Positions 7,184 to 14,022 are shown, counted from the first letter of the stretch. The stretch: DNA of 22,150 nt from Pseudomonadota bacterium (GCA_023460875.1 JAEWOQ010000192.1:1-22150), one strand, 5' to 3'. Numbers and translations: made by a program. The notes: a model not told the origin generated them from the letters alone.

Positions 7184-8293
7184 TCACCTCCCCTTCCCAA
7201 GGAAATCCTTGATGCTGCCCATGATGGCGTCGCGGTCCGCGATCTCGCTCGTGACCACGCGCTCGTCGCCGCCGAAGTGCTCCGTCAGATCCTTGAGGAA
7301 CTGACCCGAGCCGTAGGGGCTCTCCACCTGACCGTAGGCGAACATGTTGGAGACCGGCAAAATCTCGTTCTTCAAAATCTCTACGCAGGTCAGGGTGTCA
7401 TCCATGGACCAGTTGTCCCCGTCGGAGAAATGGAAGGGGTAAATGTTCCACTCCTCCGCAGGGTATTCACGCTGAATGAGGTCCGCGCAAGCGCGGTACG
7501 CGCTCGAGATCATCGTGCCGCCCGACTCGCGCGTCCGGAAGAACGTGTCACGGTCGACCTCGCGCGCCACCGCGTCATGGATGATGTAGCGGCTCTCGAT
7601 CCCGTCGTACTGACGCCGCAGCCACGTATCGATCCAGAAGCTCTCGATGCGGACGATCTCCTTCTGCTCGTCCCCCATCGAGCCAGACACGTCCATCATG
7701 TAGACGATCACCGCGTTGGCGATCGGCTGCTGATCTTCCTTCCACGCACGAAAGCGCTTGTCCTCGCTCTGAGGCACGATGAGCGGCGCGCGCGGGTTGT
7801 ACACGCCCGCGGCGATGCTGCGACGCAAGGCCTCCTTGTACGTGCGCTTGAAGTGCCGCAGGGACTCGGGCCCGACGCGCCGGATGCCCGTGTAGCGATC
7901 CTTGGCGCTGATGATCTTGCTCTTGCCCTTGTCCTCGATGTCGGGGAGCTCCAGCTCTTCCCCCAGGATGTCGGCGAGCTCGTCGAGGGTGACGTCGACC
8001 TCCAGGATGTGCTGCCCCTCCCCCTGGCCCGCCTCACCCGCGCCCGCCTCTTCGCCCTCCTGTCCTCCGATCGGATCTCCGGCCTGTCCGTCCCCCTGCC
8101 CCACCCCGCCCTGTTGCTTCGACCCGAAGGTGAAGCGCGGGACCTCGATGTGGGGGATCGGGATGGAGACCAGATCCTTGCCTTTGCGACCAATCATCTC
8201 CCCGTGGGAGATGTACTGGCGCAGGTTCTTGCGGATGCGGCCCCGCACGATGGCGCGGAACCGCGAGTGATCGCGGTCAATCTTCAGAGACAA
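7184..8293 (-). CDS. yeaH: YeaH/DUF444 family vWA-like protein
   Basis: A cytoplasmic protein of the DUF444 family, encoded with prkA and spoVR in many bacteria and linked to stress and nutrient signalling. The 369-residue protein has the family N-terminus ('RDHSRFRAIVRGRIRKNLRQY'-like, residues 7-27; then 'ISHGEMIGRKGKDLVSIPIP'), a Gly/Gln/Glu-rich linker (about 59-94), and a von Willebrand A-like domain. Its metal-site motif is D201-V-S-G-S205, with T260 (ESGGT) and D291 (FSDGDN) as the other likely ligand positions. The start codon is TTG at 8293, preceded by GAGGAC; no ATG or GTG gives the complete conserved N-terminus. It is the first gene of the operon. The expected partner prkA is not next to it: a divergent ACT-domain gene lies upstream. 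Confidence 0.94.
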   Translation of the reverse strand: MSLKIDRDHSRFRAIVRGRIRKNLRQYISHGEMIGRKGKDLVSIPIPHIEVPRFTFGSKQQGGVGQGDGQAGDPIGGQEGEEAGAGEAGQGEGQHILEVDVTLDELADILGEELELPDIEDKGKSKIISAKDRYTGIRRVGPESLRHFKRTYKEALRRSIAAGVYNPRAPLIVPQSEDKRFRAWKEDQQPIANAVIVYMMDVSGSMGDEQKEIVRIESFWIDTWLRRQYDGIESRYIIHDAVAREVDRDTFFRTRESGGTMISSAYRACADLIQREYPAEEWNIYPFHFSDGDNWSMDDTLTCVEILKNEILPVSNMFAYGQVESPYGSGQFLKDLTEHFGGDERVVTSEIADRDAIMGSIKDFLGKGR

Positions 8294-8306
8294 GTCCTCG
8301 GTCCTT

Positions 8307-8335
8307 GTTATCGCACGCTCCTGCCCATACGTCAG
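8307..8335 (-). promoter_or_regulatory. candidate sigma70-type promoter of yeaH-spoVR-TPR operon
   Basis: On the minus strand CTGACG (8335-8330) is followed after exactly 17 bases by GATAAC (8312-8307), with an extended -10 TGC directly before it. A start of transcription near 8300 would give a leader of only about 7 bases before the TTG codon of yeaH. This match was found by eye and is a hypothesis. Confidence 0.4.
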
Positions 8336-8397
8336 CCGCCGCGCAGACTTCGCTGCACGGTTGCCGCCCCTGCTCAGGTCGACTACCCCTTCCTGGG

Positions 8398-9036
8398 ATG
8401 ACCAGCACGCGAGAACCTCCTGGCCCAGGAGCCCCGGGGGGCGTGGGCGGGACCGAGGGCGGCATCGAGCAGAACGGCATCGAGCAGAGCGGCCCGGCCC
8501 TGGCGACGGGGTCTCGGCTCGTGCTCACCGCTGTCGGCCCGGACCGCCCTGGGTTGGTGAGCGCCCTTTCTTCCTGGATCCGGGAGGCCGGGGCCAACCT
8601 GGAGGACACCCGGATGGCTCAGCTCGGGGGCGAGTTTGCCCTCATCCTCCTGCTCACGGGGCCGCCGGAGGCCCTCGAGCAGGTCGAGGGCCTCGCCCCC
8701 CGCATCGAGCGGGAGCTGGGCCTGACGTGCTCGGGCCGGCGTACGAACCCCGTGGTCCCCCCCGTCGGAGCCCTCGCTTACCGCCTGAAGGTCAGCGGCA
8801 TCGATCGGCCCGGCATCGTGCAGAGGGTGTCCGGGGTGTTGGCTCCGCGCTCGATCAACGTCGCGTCCCTCAGCTCCCGCGTCGTCAACGCGCCCCTGAC
8901 GGGCACGCCGATGTTCCACCTGGACGCGACGCTGCAGATCCCGAGCGGCGTGGCCCTCTCGGAGCTGCGGGCAGCCCTGGCCACGACGTGCGACGACGAG
9001 AACCTCGATTTTTTCCTCGAAGCCGAGGGTAGGTAA
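8398..9036 (+). CDS. tandem ACT-domain protein, GcvR-like regulator
   Basis: Resembles GcvR, the two-ACT-domain regulator of glycine cleavage in enterobacteria; ACT domains bind small ligands, usually amino acids. From ATG 8398 the product is 212 residues. The first ACT domain (about 40-110) starts 'RLVLTAVGPDRPGLVSALSS', and the second (about 125-205) 'YRLKVSGIDRPGIVQRVSGVL'. Both carry the hallmark D-R-P-G at the strand-helix turn. The 35 residues before the first domain are low-complexity and contain a duplicated GIEQ(N/S) encoded by a 15-bp repeat, so the true start could lie slightly downstream. There is no DNA-binding domain, so any regulation would act through a partner. The DHH-like gene follows after 13 bases and probably shares the transcript. 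Confidence 0.85.
   Translation: MTSTREPPGPGAPGGVGGTEGGIEQNGIEQSGPALATGSRLVLTAVGPDRPGLVSALSSWIREAGANLEDTRMAQLGGEFALILLLTGPPEALEQVEGLAPRIERELGLTCSGRRTNPVVPPVGALAYRLKVSGIDRPGIVQRVSGVLAPRSINVASLSSRVVNAPLTGTPMFHLDATLQIPSGVALSELRAALATTCDDENLDFFLEAEGR
8461..8490. repeat. 15-bp tandem duplication in the ACT gene
   Basis: GGCATCGAGCAGAAC (8461-8475) and GGCATCGAGCAGAGC (8476-8490) are adjacent and differ at one base. They encode GIEQN-GIEQS in the low-complexity N-terminal tail, in frame. Confidence 0.85.
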
Positions 9037-9049
9037 GACGGCACCAAGC

Positions 9050-10012
9050 ATGCTCTTCGTTTGCGGCACTCACGGACACTGCTTCGACGGCCTCGCGAGC
9101 GCCGTGACGTTCACGCACCTGCTGCGACAGCTCCGTCCAGAGGCCAAGTTGACCTATCGCGCCTGCGGCTACGGACCGAACCAGCAGAAGCCCGACGCTC
9201 GCCTGCTGGTCGGCGAAGAGAACGCCATCCTGGACTACCGGTTCTACGATGTGCCGCGCCTCACCTGGTACTTCGATCACCACAGGACGGCCTTCGCGAC
9301 CCCCCAGGACGAGGCGGCGTTCCGCGAGCTCCAGGCGAGCTCCCCCGATCGCTTCGTGTTCAACCCGGAGTACACGTCTTGCACGAAGCTCATCGCCGAC
9401 GTGGCGAGCCGACGCTTCGGGATCGCCCTGCCCGAGCTCGCGCCCCTCGTCGAGTGGGCCGACGCCATCGACTCGGCCCGGTTCGACAGCCCTGAGCTCG
9501 CGACGGACTTCTCCAACCCCATCATGCAGCTCGCCGCCGTGGTGGAGCACTACGGCGACGATCGCTACCTGGCCAAGCTGGTGCCCGCCCTGCTCGAGCA
9601 GCCGCTGGATCTCGTGGCGCGCTCCAAGCTGGTCACCGCGAAATTCAAGGGCCTGGGTCCCCGCTACGATCGGTTCCTGAAGCGGGTCCGGGAGCGCGGT
9701 CACCTGCGGGGGCGGGTGGTCCACGTCGATCTCACGGAGGCCACGGTCGACGCGGTCGCCAAGTTCGCCACCTACGCGCTCTTCCCGGAGGCGGTCTACT
9801 CCGTGATGGTCGGGCTGATGTCCAGCGCCGTGAAGATCTCCGTCGGCTACAACCCCTGGAGCGGCGCGGACCGCGACGTGGACATCAGCAACATCTGCTC
9901 GCGCTGGGGCGGAGGCGGGCACCCGGTGGTGGGCGGCATCGCCTTTCCCCGCTCGGAGCTGGAGCGAGCCCAGGCAGTGGCTGCGCAGATCGCCGATGAG
10001 CTCAATCATTGA
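9050..10012 (+). CDS. DHH/DHHA1-type phosphoesterase-like protein
   Basis: DHH-superfamily proteins are metal-dependent phosphoesterases (RecJ, NrnA, pyrophosphatases, cyclic dinucleotide hydrolases). The 320-residue protein shows a motif I-like segment 'THGHCFDGLASAV' (residues 7-19), D62 in 'ILDYRF', the name-giving D76-H77-H78, and D138/D141 in 'EWADAID'. A C-terminal DHHA1-like substrate loop 'RWGGGGHPVVGG' is near residues 284-300. In motif I only D13 remains of the usual D-x-D pair; Cys11 sits where the first Asp is expected, so activity or metal use may differ. The substrate cannot be assigned; oligonucleotide or 3'-phosphoadenosine-type substrates are possible by family. The gene lies 13 bases after the ACT gene and overlaps the GDPD start by 17 bases, indicating an operon. 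Confidence 0.8.
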   Translation: MLFVCGTHGHCFDGLASAVTFTHLLRQLRPEAKLTYRACGYGPNQQKPDARLLVGEENAILDYRFYDVPRLTWYFDHHRTAFATPQDEAAFRELQASSPDRFVFNPEYTSCTKLIADVASRRFGIALPELAPLVEWADAIDSARFDSPELATDFSNPIMQLAAVVEHYGDDRYLAKLVPALLEQPLDLVARSKLVTAKFKGLGPRYDRFLKRVRERGHLRGRVVHVDLTEATVDAVAKFATYALFPEAVYSVMVGLMSSAVKISVGYNPWSGADRDVDISNICSRWGGGGHPVVGGIAFPRSELERAQAVAAQIADELNH

Positions 10013-10919
10013 TTGGATGGCCAGGCGCGCTGGGGGCCGGCGCTATCGCGAGCGGTGCCAGGCCTGGAAGCGCGGCCCGAACCAGCGCCCGCGGATCCTC
10101 GGTCACCGCGGCGCTCGGCACGCCCACCCCGAGAACACGCTCTTGGCCTTCGAGGAGGCGCTGCGGGAGGGAGCAGACGGGATCGAGCTCGACGTGCGCG
10201 CGACCGGGGACGGGCTCCTCGTGGTCTTTCACGACCCAGCGCTGCCGGGCGAGCTGGCGGGTAGTGTGTCCAACGCGTCCGGTGCGTCCAACGCGTCCGG
10301 TGCGGGGCCGGCCCTGAGCCAGCTATCCGCCAGTCAGCTCGCTCAGGTGCGACTCCCCCGTGGACAGAAGATCCCCACCCTCGCCGAGGTCCTCGCCTGG
10401 CAGCGGGACACGGGGGCCTGGCTGAACGTGGAGCTCAAGGGGGACGTCCCGTCCCAGAGCCACGTGGCGCGGGCCGCGTGCGCGCTCTTGAACGCGCACG
10501 GCGGCGAGCGCGTCCTCATCTCGAGCTTCTACCCGCGCATGTTGTTCGAGTGCGCCCTGCGCGCCCCCGACATCCCGCGGGCCTGGCTCGTCCACGCCGA
10601 GCAGCGGCTGCTGAAGAGCGCGCCGGGCTGGAGCTGGACGACAGCCGCCGGGGTCCACCCTCAGCTCGAGGGCCTCTCCGTGACTCAGATCCAGCGGCTC
10701 CTGGCCGAGGGCGCCATCGTCAACGTGTGGACCGTCAACGACGCCGCCGAAGCCGTGCGCCTCGGCGGTCTCGGAGTGGACGGCCTCATCAGCGACGTGC
10801 CCGGGCTCCTCCGGGCGGGCCTGGAGACCGGAGCGGCCCCCAGCGTGACCCCCTCCAGAGCTCCCGCTCAGTCCACGCAGACGGACTCGCGGATGGAGAC
10901 GCCCGCTGGCGGCGTCTGA
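9996..10919 (+). CDS. glycerophosphodiester phosphodiesterase family protein
   Basis: Hydrolyses glycerophosphodiesters to glycerol-3-phosphate and an alcohol (UgpQ/GlpQ family). The 307-residue protein has the full catalytic set: HRGA (37-40) with PENT (45-48), E64 and D66 in 'DGIELDV', H79-D80 in 'VVFHDP', and E146/K148 in 'LNVELKG'. The C-terminal 'VNVWTVND' and 'GVDGLISDVP' are also typical. There is no signal peptide, so it is probably cytoplasmic, like UgpQ rather than GlpQ. ATG 9996 overlaps the DHH-like gene by 17 bases; ATG 10017 is an alternative. An 18-bp tandem duplication inserts SNASGA twice in a surface loop at about residues 92-103. Its last 52 bases overlap the convergent lipoprotein gene, and the C-terminal tail beyond about residue 280 is low-complexity. 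Confidence 0.92.
   Translation: MSSIIDWMARRAGGRRYRERCQAWKRGPNQRPRILGHRGARHAHPENTLLAFEEALREGADGIELDVRATGDGLLVVFHDPALPGELAGSVSNASGASNASGAGPALSQLSASQLAQVRLPRGQKIPTLAEVLAWQRDTGAWLNVELKGDVPSQSHVARAACALLNAHGGERVLISSFYPRMLFECALRAPDIPRAWLVHAEQRLLKSAPGWSWTTAAGVHPQLEGLSVTQIQRLLAEGAIVNVWTVNDAAEAVRLGGLGVDGLISDVPGLLRAGLETGAAPSVTPSRAPAQSTQTDSRMETPAGGV
10269..10304. repeat. perfect 18-bp tandem duplication in the GDPD gene
   Basis: TCCAACGCGTCCGGTGCG occurs twice head to tail (10269-10286 and 10287-10304), encoding SNASGA-SNASGA in a loop after the catalytic HD. The frame is kept. Confidence 0.9.
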
Positions 10920-11878
10920 CGAAAGACTCCCTCCGCCAACCCGGGGTTGTGCCAGACCTGGTCGTTGCGGATCACTAGATCCTGCCCGGACTCCGGCACC
11001 GAGATCCGCAGCCGGCGCGGCAGCTCCGCGTCGCAGAGCGGGCCGCTCGGAGCCAGGGGCGGGATCCCCAGCTCGATCTCTTCGGGGGTGGGGTCGACGG
11101 GCCGGCGCCGCGCGGGTTTGTGCCCCGCCAGCTCCGCCCGATAGAGCTCATAGCCATCTTGCCAGACGCGCACCGACTCCACCCGGAGGCGCTGCTCCGC
11201 GTAGGGCCGCTCGAAGTCCTCGGGGCGAGGCTTCAGCTCGATCTCCTGCCGGGCGCTGTGGGCGCCGTGCACCTCCAGCACGTAGCGCCCCCCGCCGAAG
11301 AAGCCCGAGCGCCACTCGACGCGGGCCTGCCCTGGCGTGTGGGCGAGCACGGGCGCCTGGCCGCGGAGCAGCTCGACCAAGGCGAACGCGGGCACCGGCA
11401 CCCGCGTGAACCGCTCGACGTTGCAGGTGGTGGCCGGACCATGGAAGTACTCCTTGGTCCGGAGATCGAGGAGCGCGAAGCGCTCCCCATCGGACGTCAG
11501 GGTCGAGAGGGTGACCCCGAAGGGACTGTAAACGTCGAAGCGCAGGCGGGCGGGCGCGGCCCCCAAATAGAGCACCTTGCCACGAACGCGCCCCCCTTCC
11601 CCAAAGTAGTCGAGGGTCGCCTCTCCCTGGACCGCTCGGCTACAAGCGCTCGTCGCGCGCATGCGATCGAGGGCCGCCTCGGCGGTAGGAAACAGAGACG
11701 GAGGGGTACGGGCGCAGCCCGCGCCGAGGGTGGCAGCGAGGAGGAGCCCCAAGCGGCCGAGCCACGAGCCGCCGAGGCGCGATGACTCGGCAGCTCGGCG
11801 GCTCCCCGCCTCGGTGCGCGACGCTGGCCCGGGCCGGACCCGCGCGGTGCCCGACCCCTCGATGCTCTGCGTGTCCAT
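10868..11878 (-). CDS. LolA/LolB-like outer-membrane lipoprotein, function uncertain
   Basis: Probably a lipid-anchored periplasmic protein. The 336-residue product has a long polar N-terminus, then 'WLGRLGLLLAATLGAGC', with the candidate lipidated cysteine at residue 55; the lipobox is imperfect (Gly at -3). The body resembles the half-barrel of LolA/LolB-type proteins (DUF4292-like): 'AVQGEATLDYFGEGGRVRGK', 'PARLRFDVYSPFGVTLSTLT', 'DGERFALLDLRTKEYFHG' and later alternating strands. Such proteins bind lipid acyl chains or lipoproteins, which is a family-level inference only. The start ATG overlaps the stop of the HARE/Mrr-like gene in a TGATG junction, so translation is coupled. This oddly pairs a membrane lipoprotein with a nucleic-acid-type protein. 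The 3' end overlaps the GDPD gene by 52 bases. Confidence 0.75.
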   Translation of the reverse strand: MDTQSIEGSGTARVRPGPASRTEAGSRRAAESSRLGGSWLGRLGLLLAATLGAGCARTPPSLFPTAEAALDRMRATSACSRAVQGEATLDYFGEGGRVRGKVLYLGAAPARLRFDVYSPFGVTLSTLTSDGERFALLDLRTKEYFHGPATTCNVERFTRVPVPAFALVELLRGQAPVLAHTPGQARVEWRSGFFGGGRYVLEVHGAHSARQEIELKPRPEDFERPYAEQRLRVESVRVWQDGYELYRAELAGHKPARRRPVDPTPEEIELGIPPLAPSGPLCDAELPRRLRISVPESGQDLVIRNDQVWHNPGLAEGVFRQTPPAGVSIRESVCVD

Positions 11879-13626
11879 CAGCCCTGCAGGGTCTCGAGCA
11901 AGGAGACGTCCACCACCGGGATCTCGATACGGGTCGTGGTCACCCCCACGCCAAACTGCTCGCACAGACGCGCCAGCTCCAGGCCGTCGGTGAGGGTCAC
12001 CGGAGCCGCGCCCGGCACACCCGCCTCTTCCCTGGCGCCGCTCAGGACCTGTCCGGTGGTGATGAGCCAGCCCTGGGTGGCCGGACCGTAATGATGCAGG
12101 GCTCCCCGCAGCTCCGTCACGCGCTCCCGGCCGATGTCCTTGCCATCGCGACGGATCAGGATGGCTACGGGGATCGCCCCCGTGGCGCCCCGGACCACCC
12201 CCTGCAGGTGCAGCTCGGCACCATGGGTCCCGGGCCGCCGCACGGGCGCGATGTCCTGGACACCGGCCTGCTCGAGCGCGACGACCAGCAGCTCGCCGAG
12301 CCCCTTCTGGGAGAGCCCGCGCAGGGCGTCGAGGAGTGAGCGGCGGGTCATCTCGCGCAGCTTGGCGACCTGCGTCTCCACGAGCCGCTGCTGCGCCTCG
12401 ACGCGCCGATCCCGGCTCCACTCTGCCAGCGCCAAGCGGCCCCCGCCGATGCGGAACCGCGGCATGCGACCCTCTCGCTCCGCGCGGAGGTTGTCCGCCG
12501 CCGCGGCCGCCGCCACCGCGCCCGCCGTCAGGGTGAGCTCACCGTTCGCGCGCAGCTTACGGCGCACCGCGTCCGCGACGTTCTGGAGCGACACAGGGCC
12601 CCGGCTCCGATCGAAGCCCGCCAGCGCGCGCGCCACGTTGTCCGCCAAGCTCCGCCCGAGCTCGGCGGGGGTGCCCTCCAGATCGGACTCCCGCTCACCG
12701 CGATCACGGTCACCGCGATCGCGGTCACGCTCGCCGCGCTCACGCTCGCCGCGATCGCGGTCACGCTCACCGCGGTCACGGTCGCGGTCACGGTCACCAC
12801 GATCACGCTCGCCGCGGTCACGCTCACGGTCACTACGATCGCGCTCACCGCGGTCGCGGTCGCCACGATCACGCTCGCCGCGGGCCGGCCGCTGAGCGGG
12901 CTCGTGCACTTGCTCTTCAGCCTCCTCCGAGTCCTCGGCGAGGTCCCCCAGATCCGCCGGCGCGTCGGAGAGCGTGTAGCTGGGCAGATCGTCGTCGCCC
13001 TCGCCCACCTCGTCCTCCCGCTTGCCACGACCGCGCCGCCGCCGCCGCCGTCGCCGCCCATCGCGCTTGGAGTCGCTGTCCCCGTCCGCCTCGGCGTCCG
13101 CTTCTTCCTCGGGCGCCCCGAAGATGGGCTGATCGTCGTCCTCCTCCTGCTCGAAGAGGCCCGTGGCGGCGGCCGACAAGGCGGCGCGGTGGCGCTCTTC
13201 GTCGTCGGTCGGCCCCGCGCCTTCGCTCAGCTCTTTGTGAGAGGCCACGGACCGCGGGCTGGACGGACGCGCCCCGTTCTCTACGACGGGCTCTGCCTCC
13301 ACCTCCTCGGCCGCGGGCTGCTCGGGTTCCTGGGTCGAGCGCTCGGCCGCGAGCTGCAAGGCCGGCGTGCGGTCCGCGAGCCCCTTCTCGATCGTCGTCT
13401 CGTCCCACTCACGAAGAGCAAACACCCCGGGCTTGATGCGCACCAAGGGGTTCTCCTTGTCCCCCTTCTTCACCAGCGCCGCCAGGCGGGCACCCATGGT
13501 GACCTCCGGGCTCTTGCCTACGTGACTCAGGAGGTTTCGCTCGATCGCTACGTCCGTGATTTCCTTGTAATGGAGGGGCTTGCCTACGAGGCGCAGGACT
13601 TGCGCCGCCGCTTCGGTGAAGGTCAT
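11878..13626 (-). CDS. HARE-HTH / Arg-Asp repeat / Mrr-like restriction-fold protein
   Basis: A 582-residue multidomain protein. Residues 1-76 look like a HARE-HTH winged helix ('LVGKPLHYKEITDVAIERNL' region, ending 'VRIKPGVFALREWDE'). An acidic tract (160-186), a poly-Arg block (190-202) and another acidic stretch follow. Residues about 249-313 are an Arg/Asp/Glu/Gly repeat (RGERDRD type). Residues 340-404 look like a second, diverged HARE-like unit, ending 'FRIGGGRLALAEWSRD'. The C-terminus (about 430-562) matches the Mrr endonuclease fold: 'LRGALHHYGPATQGWLITTG' (506-525), 'AREEA' and 'LTDGLELARLCEQFGVGV'. The catalytic GxD and QxK motifs appear as GAE (469-471) and IRR (491-493), so cleavage activity is doubtful. 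ATG 13626 fits the family N-terminus. Two GAAC-N4-GTTC palindromes lie upstream. Function is unknown; I infer DNA or RNA binding. Confidence 0.82.
   Translation of the reverse strand: MTFTEAAAQVLRLVGKPLHYKEITDVAIERNLLSHVGKSPEVTMGARLAALVKKGDKENPLVRIKPGVFALREWDETTIEKGLADRTPALQLAAERSTQEPEQPAAEEVEAEPVVENGARPSSPRSVASHKELSEGAGPTDDEERHRAALSAAATGLFEQEEDDDQPIFGAPEEEADAEADGDSDSKRDGRRRRRRRRGRGKREDEVGEGDDDLPSYTLSDAPADLGDLAEDSEEAEEQVHEPAQRPARGERDRGDRDRGERDRSDRERDRGERDRGDRDRDRDRGERDRDRGERERGERDRDRGDRDRGERESDLEGTPAELGRSLADNVARALAGFDRSRGPVSLQNVADAVRRKLRANGELTLTAGAVAAAAAADNLRAEREGRMPRFRIGGGRLALAEWSRDRRVEAQQRLVETQVAKLREMTRRSLLDALRGLSQKGLGELLVVALEQAGVQDIAPVRRPGTHGAELHLQGVVRGATGAIPVAILIRRDGKDIGRERVTELRGALHHYGPATQGWLITTGQVLSGAREEAGVPGAAPVTLTDGLELARLCEQFGVGVTTTRIEIPVVDVSLLETLQG
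12688..12881. repeat. degenerate short-period repeat encoding the Arg/Asp/Glu domain
   Basis: About 194 bases made of variants of a 6-base CGNGAN-type unit, read on the minus strand as RD, RE and RG dipeptides. Synonymous codons vary along the array, so the amino-acid pattern is kept while the DNA repeats have diverged. That suggests selection on the peptide rather than only recent slippage. Confidence 0.85.
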
Positions 13627-13646
13627 TCAAATTTCTTTCGTCAGGG

Positions 13647-13662
13647 GAGAACGCTCGTTCTC
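13647..13662. promoter_or_regulatory. candidate operator GAGAACG-CT-CGTTCTC (GAAC-N4-GTTC core)
   Basis: A perfect 7-base inverted repeat with a 2-base spacer, 21 bases upstream of the ATG of the HARE/Mrr-like gene. The core GAAC-N4-GTTC resembles the LexA operator core of Gram-positive bacteria. It does not match the longer operator reported for myxobacterial LexA as I remember it, so the binding protein is unknown. Confidence 0.5.
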
Positions 13663-13755
13663 ACGTCCTCAGCCCGACGCTCCTGGAAGGCTCCATGCCT
13701 CCACCACCGGCAGCGCCGAGCGCACGGCGCGGTTCTTACCACGCCCCCCGGAGTG

Positions 13756-13767
13756 GAACCATCGTTC
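13756..13767. promoter_or_regulatory. second GAAC-N4-GTTC palindrome
   Basis: GAACCATCGTTC repeats the same half-sites and spacing as the palindrome at 13647-13662, about 105 bases further from the HARE/Mrr-like start codon. Two copies with identical spacing in one gap support a shared binding factor. Confidence 0.45.
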
Positions 13768-13990
13768 AACCGCAGAAAGCACCGCCTCCCCCCGCCGAAC
13801 TTCGGCGACGCCAAACACCTAAAACTGCTCGTGATTGTCTGACCTCGGGCGATGAACGGTTCGCCGAGGGCAGGCCGATCGTCGCGAGCTGAAGAGCACC
13901 GAGGGCTCCGATCCGTGAGCAGCCGCCGGGTTGGACGAGCCCATCAAGCCCCCGCAAAGGTTCGGGGCCTGGTGGGCGAGGTGTTGCTCG

Positions 13991-14022
13991 TTGGCAGGGT
14001 GTCTTCGATACCCTGCTATACT
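13991..14022 (+). promoter_or_regulatory. extended -10 promoter for the small gene and murB
   Basis: TGC-TATACT at 14014-14022 is an excellent extended -10 element. TTGGCA at 13991-13996 could be the -35, although the 20-base spacer is long. Transcription would start near 14028-14030, which coincides with the GTG start codon at 14029 of the next gene, implying a leaderless or nearly leaderless message. Confidence 0.55.

Noticed and set aside
12688..12881. Possible CRISPR-like or noncoding repeat array
   Set aside because: There are no spacers, the period is about 6 bases, and the sequence stays in frame within a coding region.
12134..12895. Plus-strand frame with Ser-Pro-Arg-Ser repeats resembling an SR protein
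   Set aside because: This is just the complement of the RD-repeat DNA. The minus-strand gene has domains on both sides of the repeat and a proper start, while this frame has neither.
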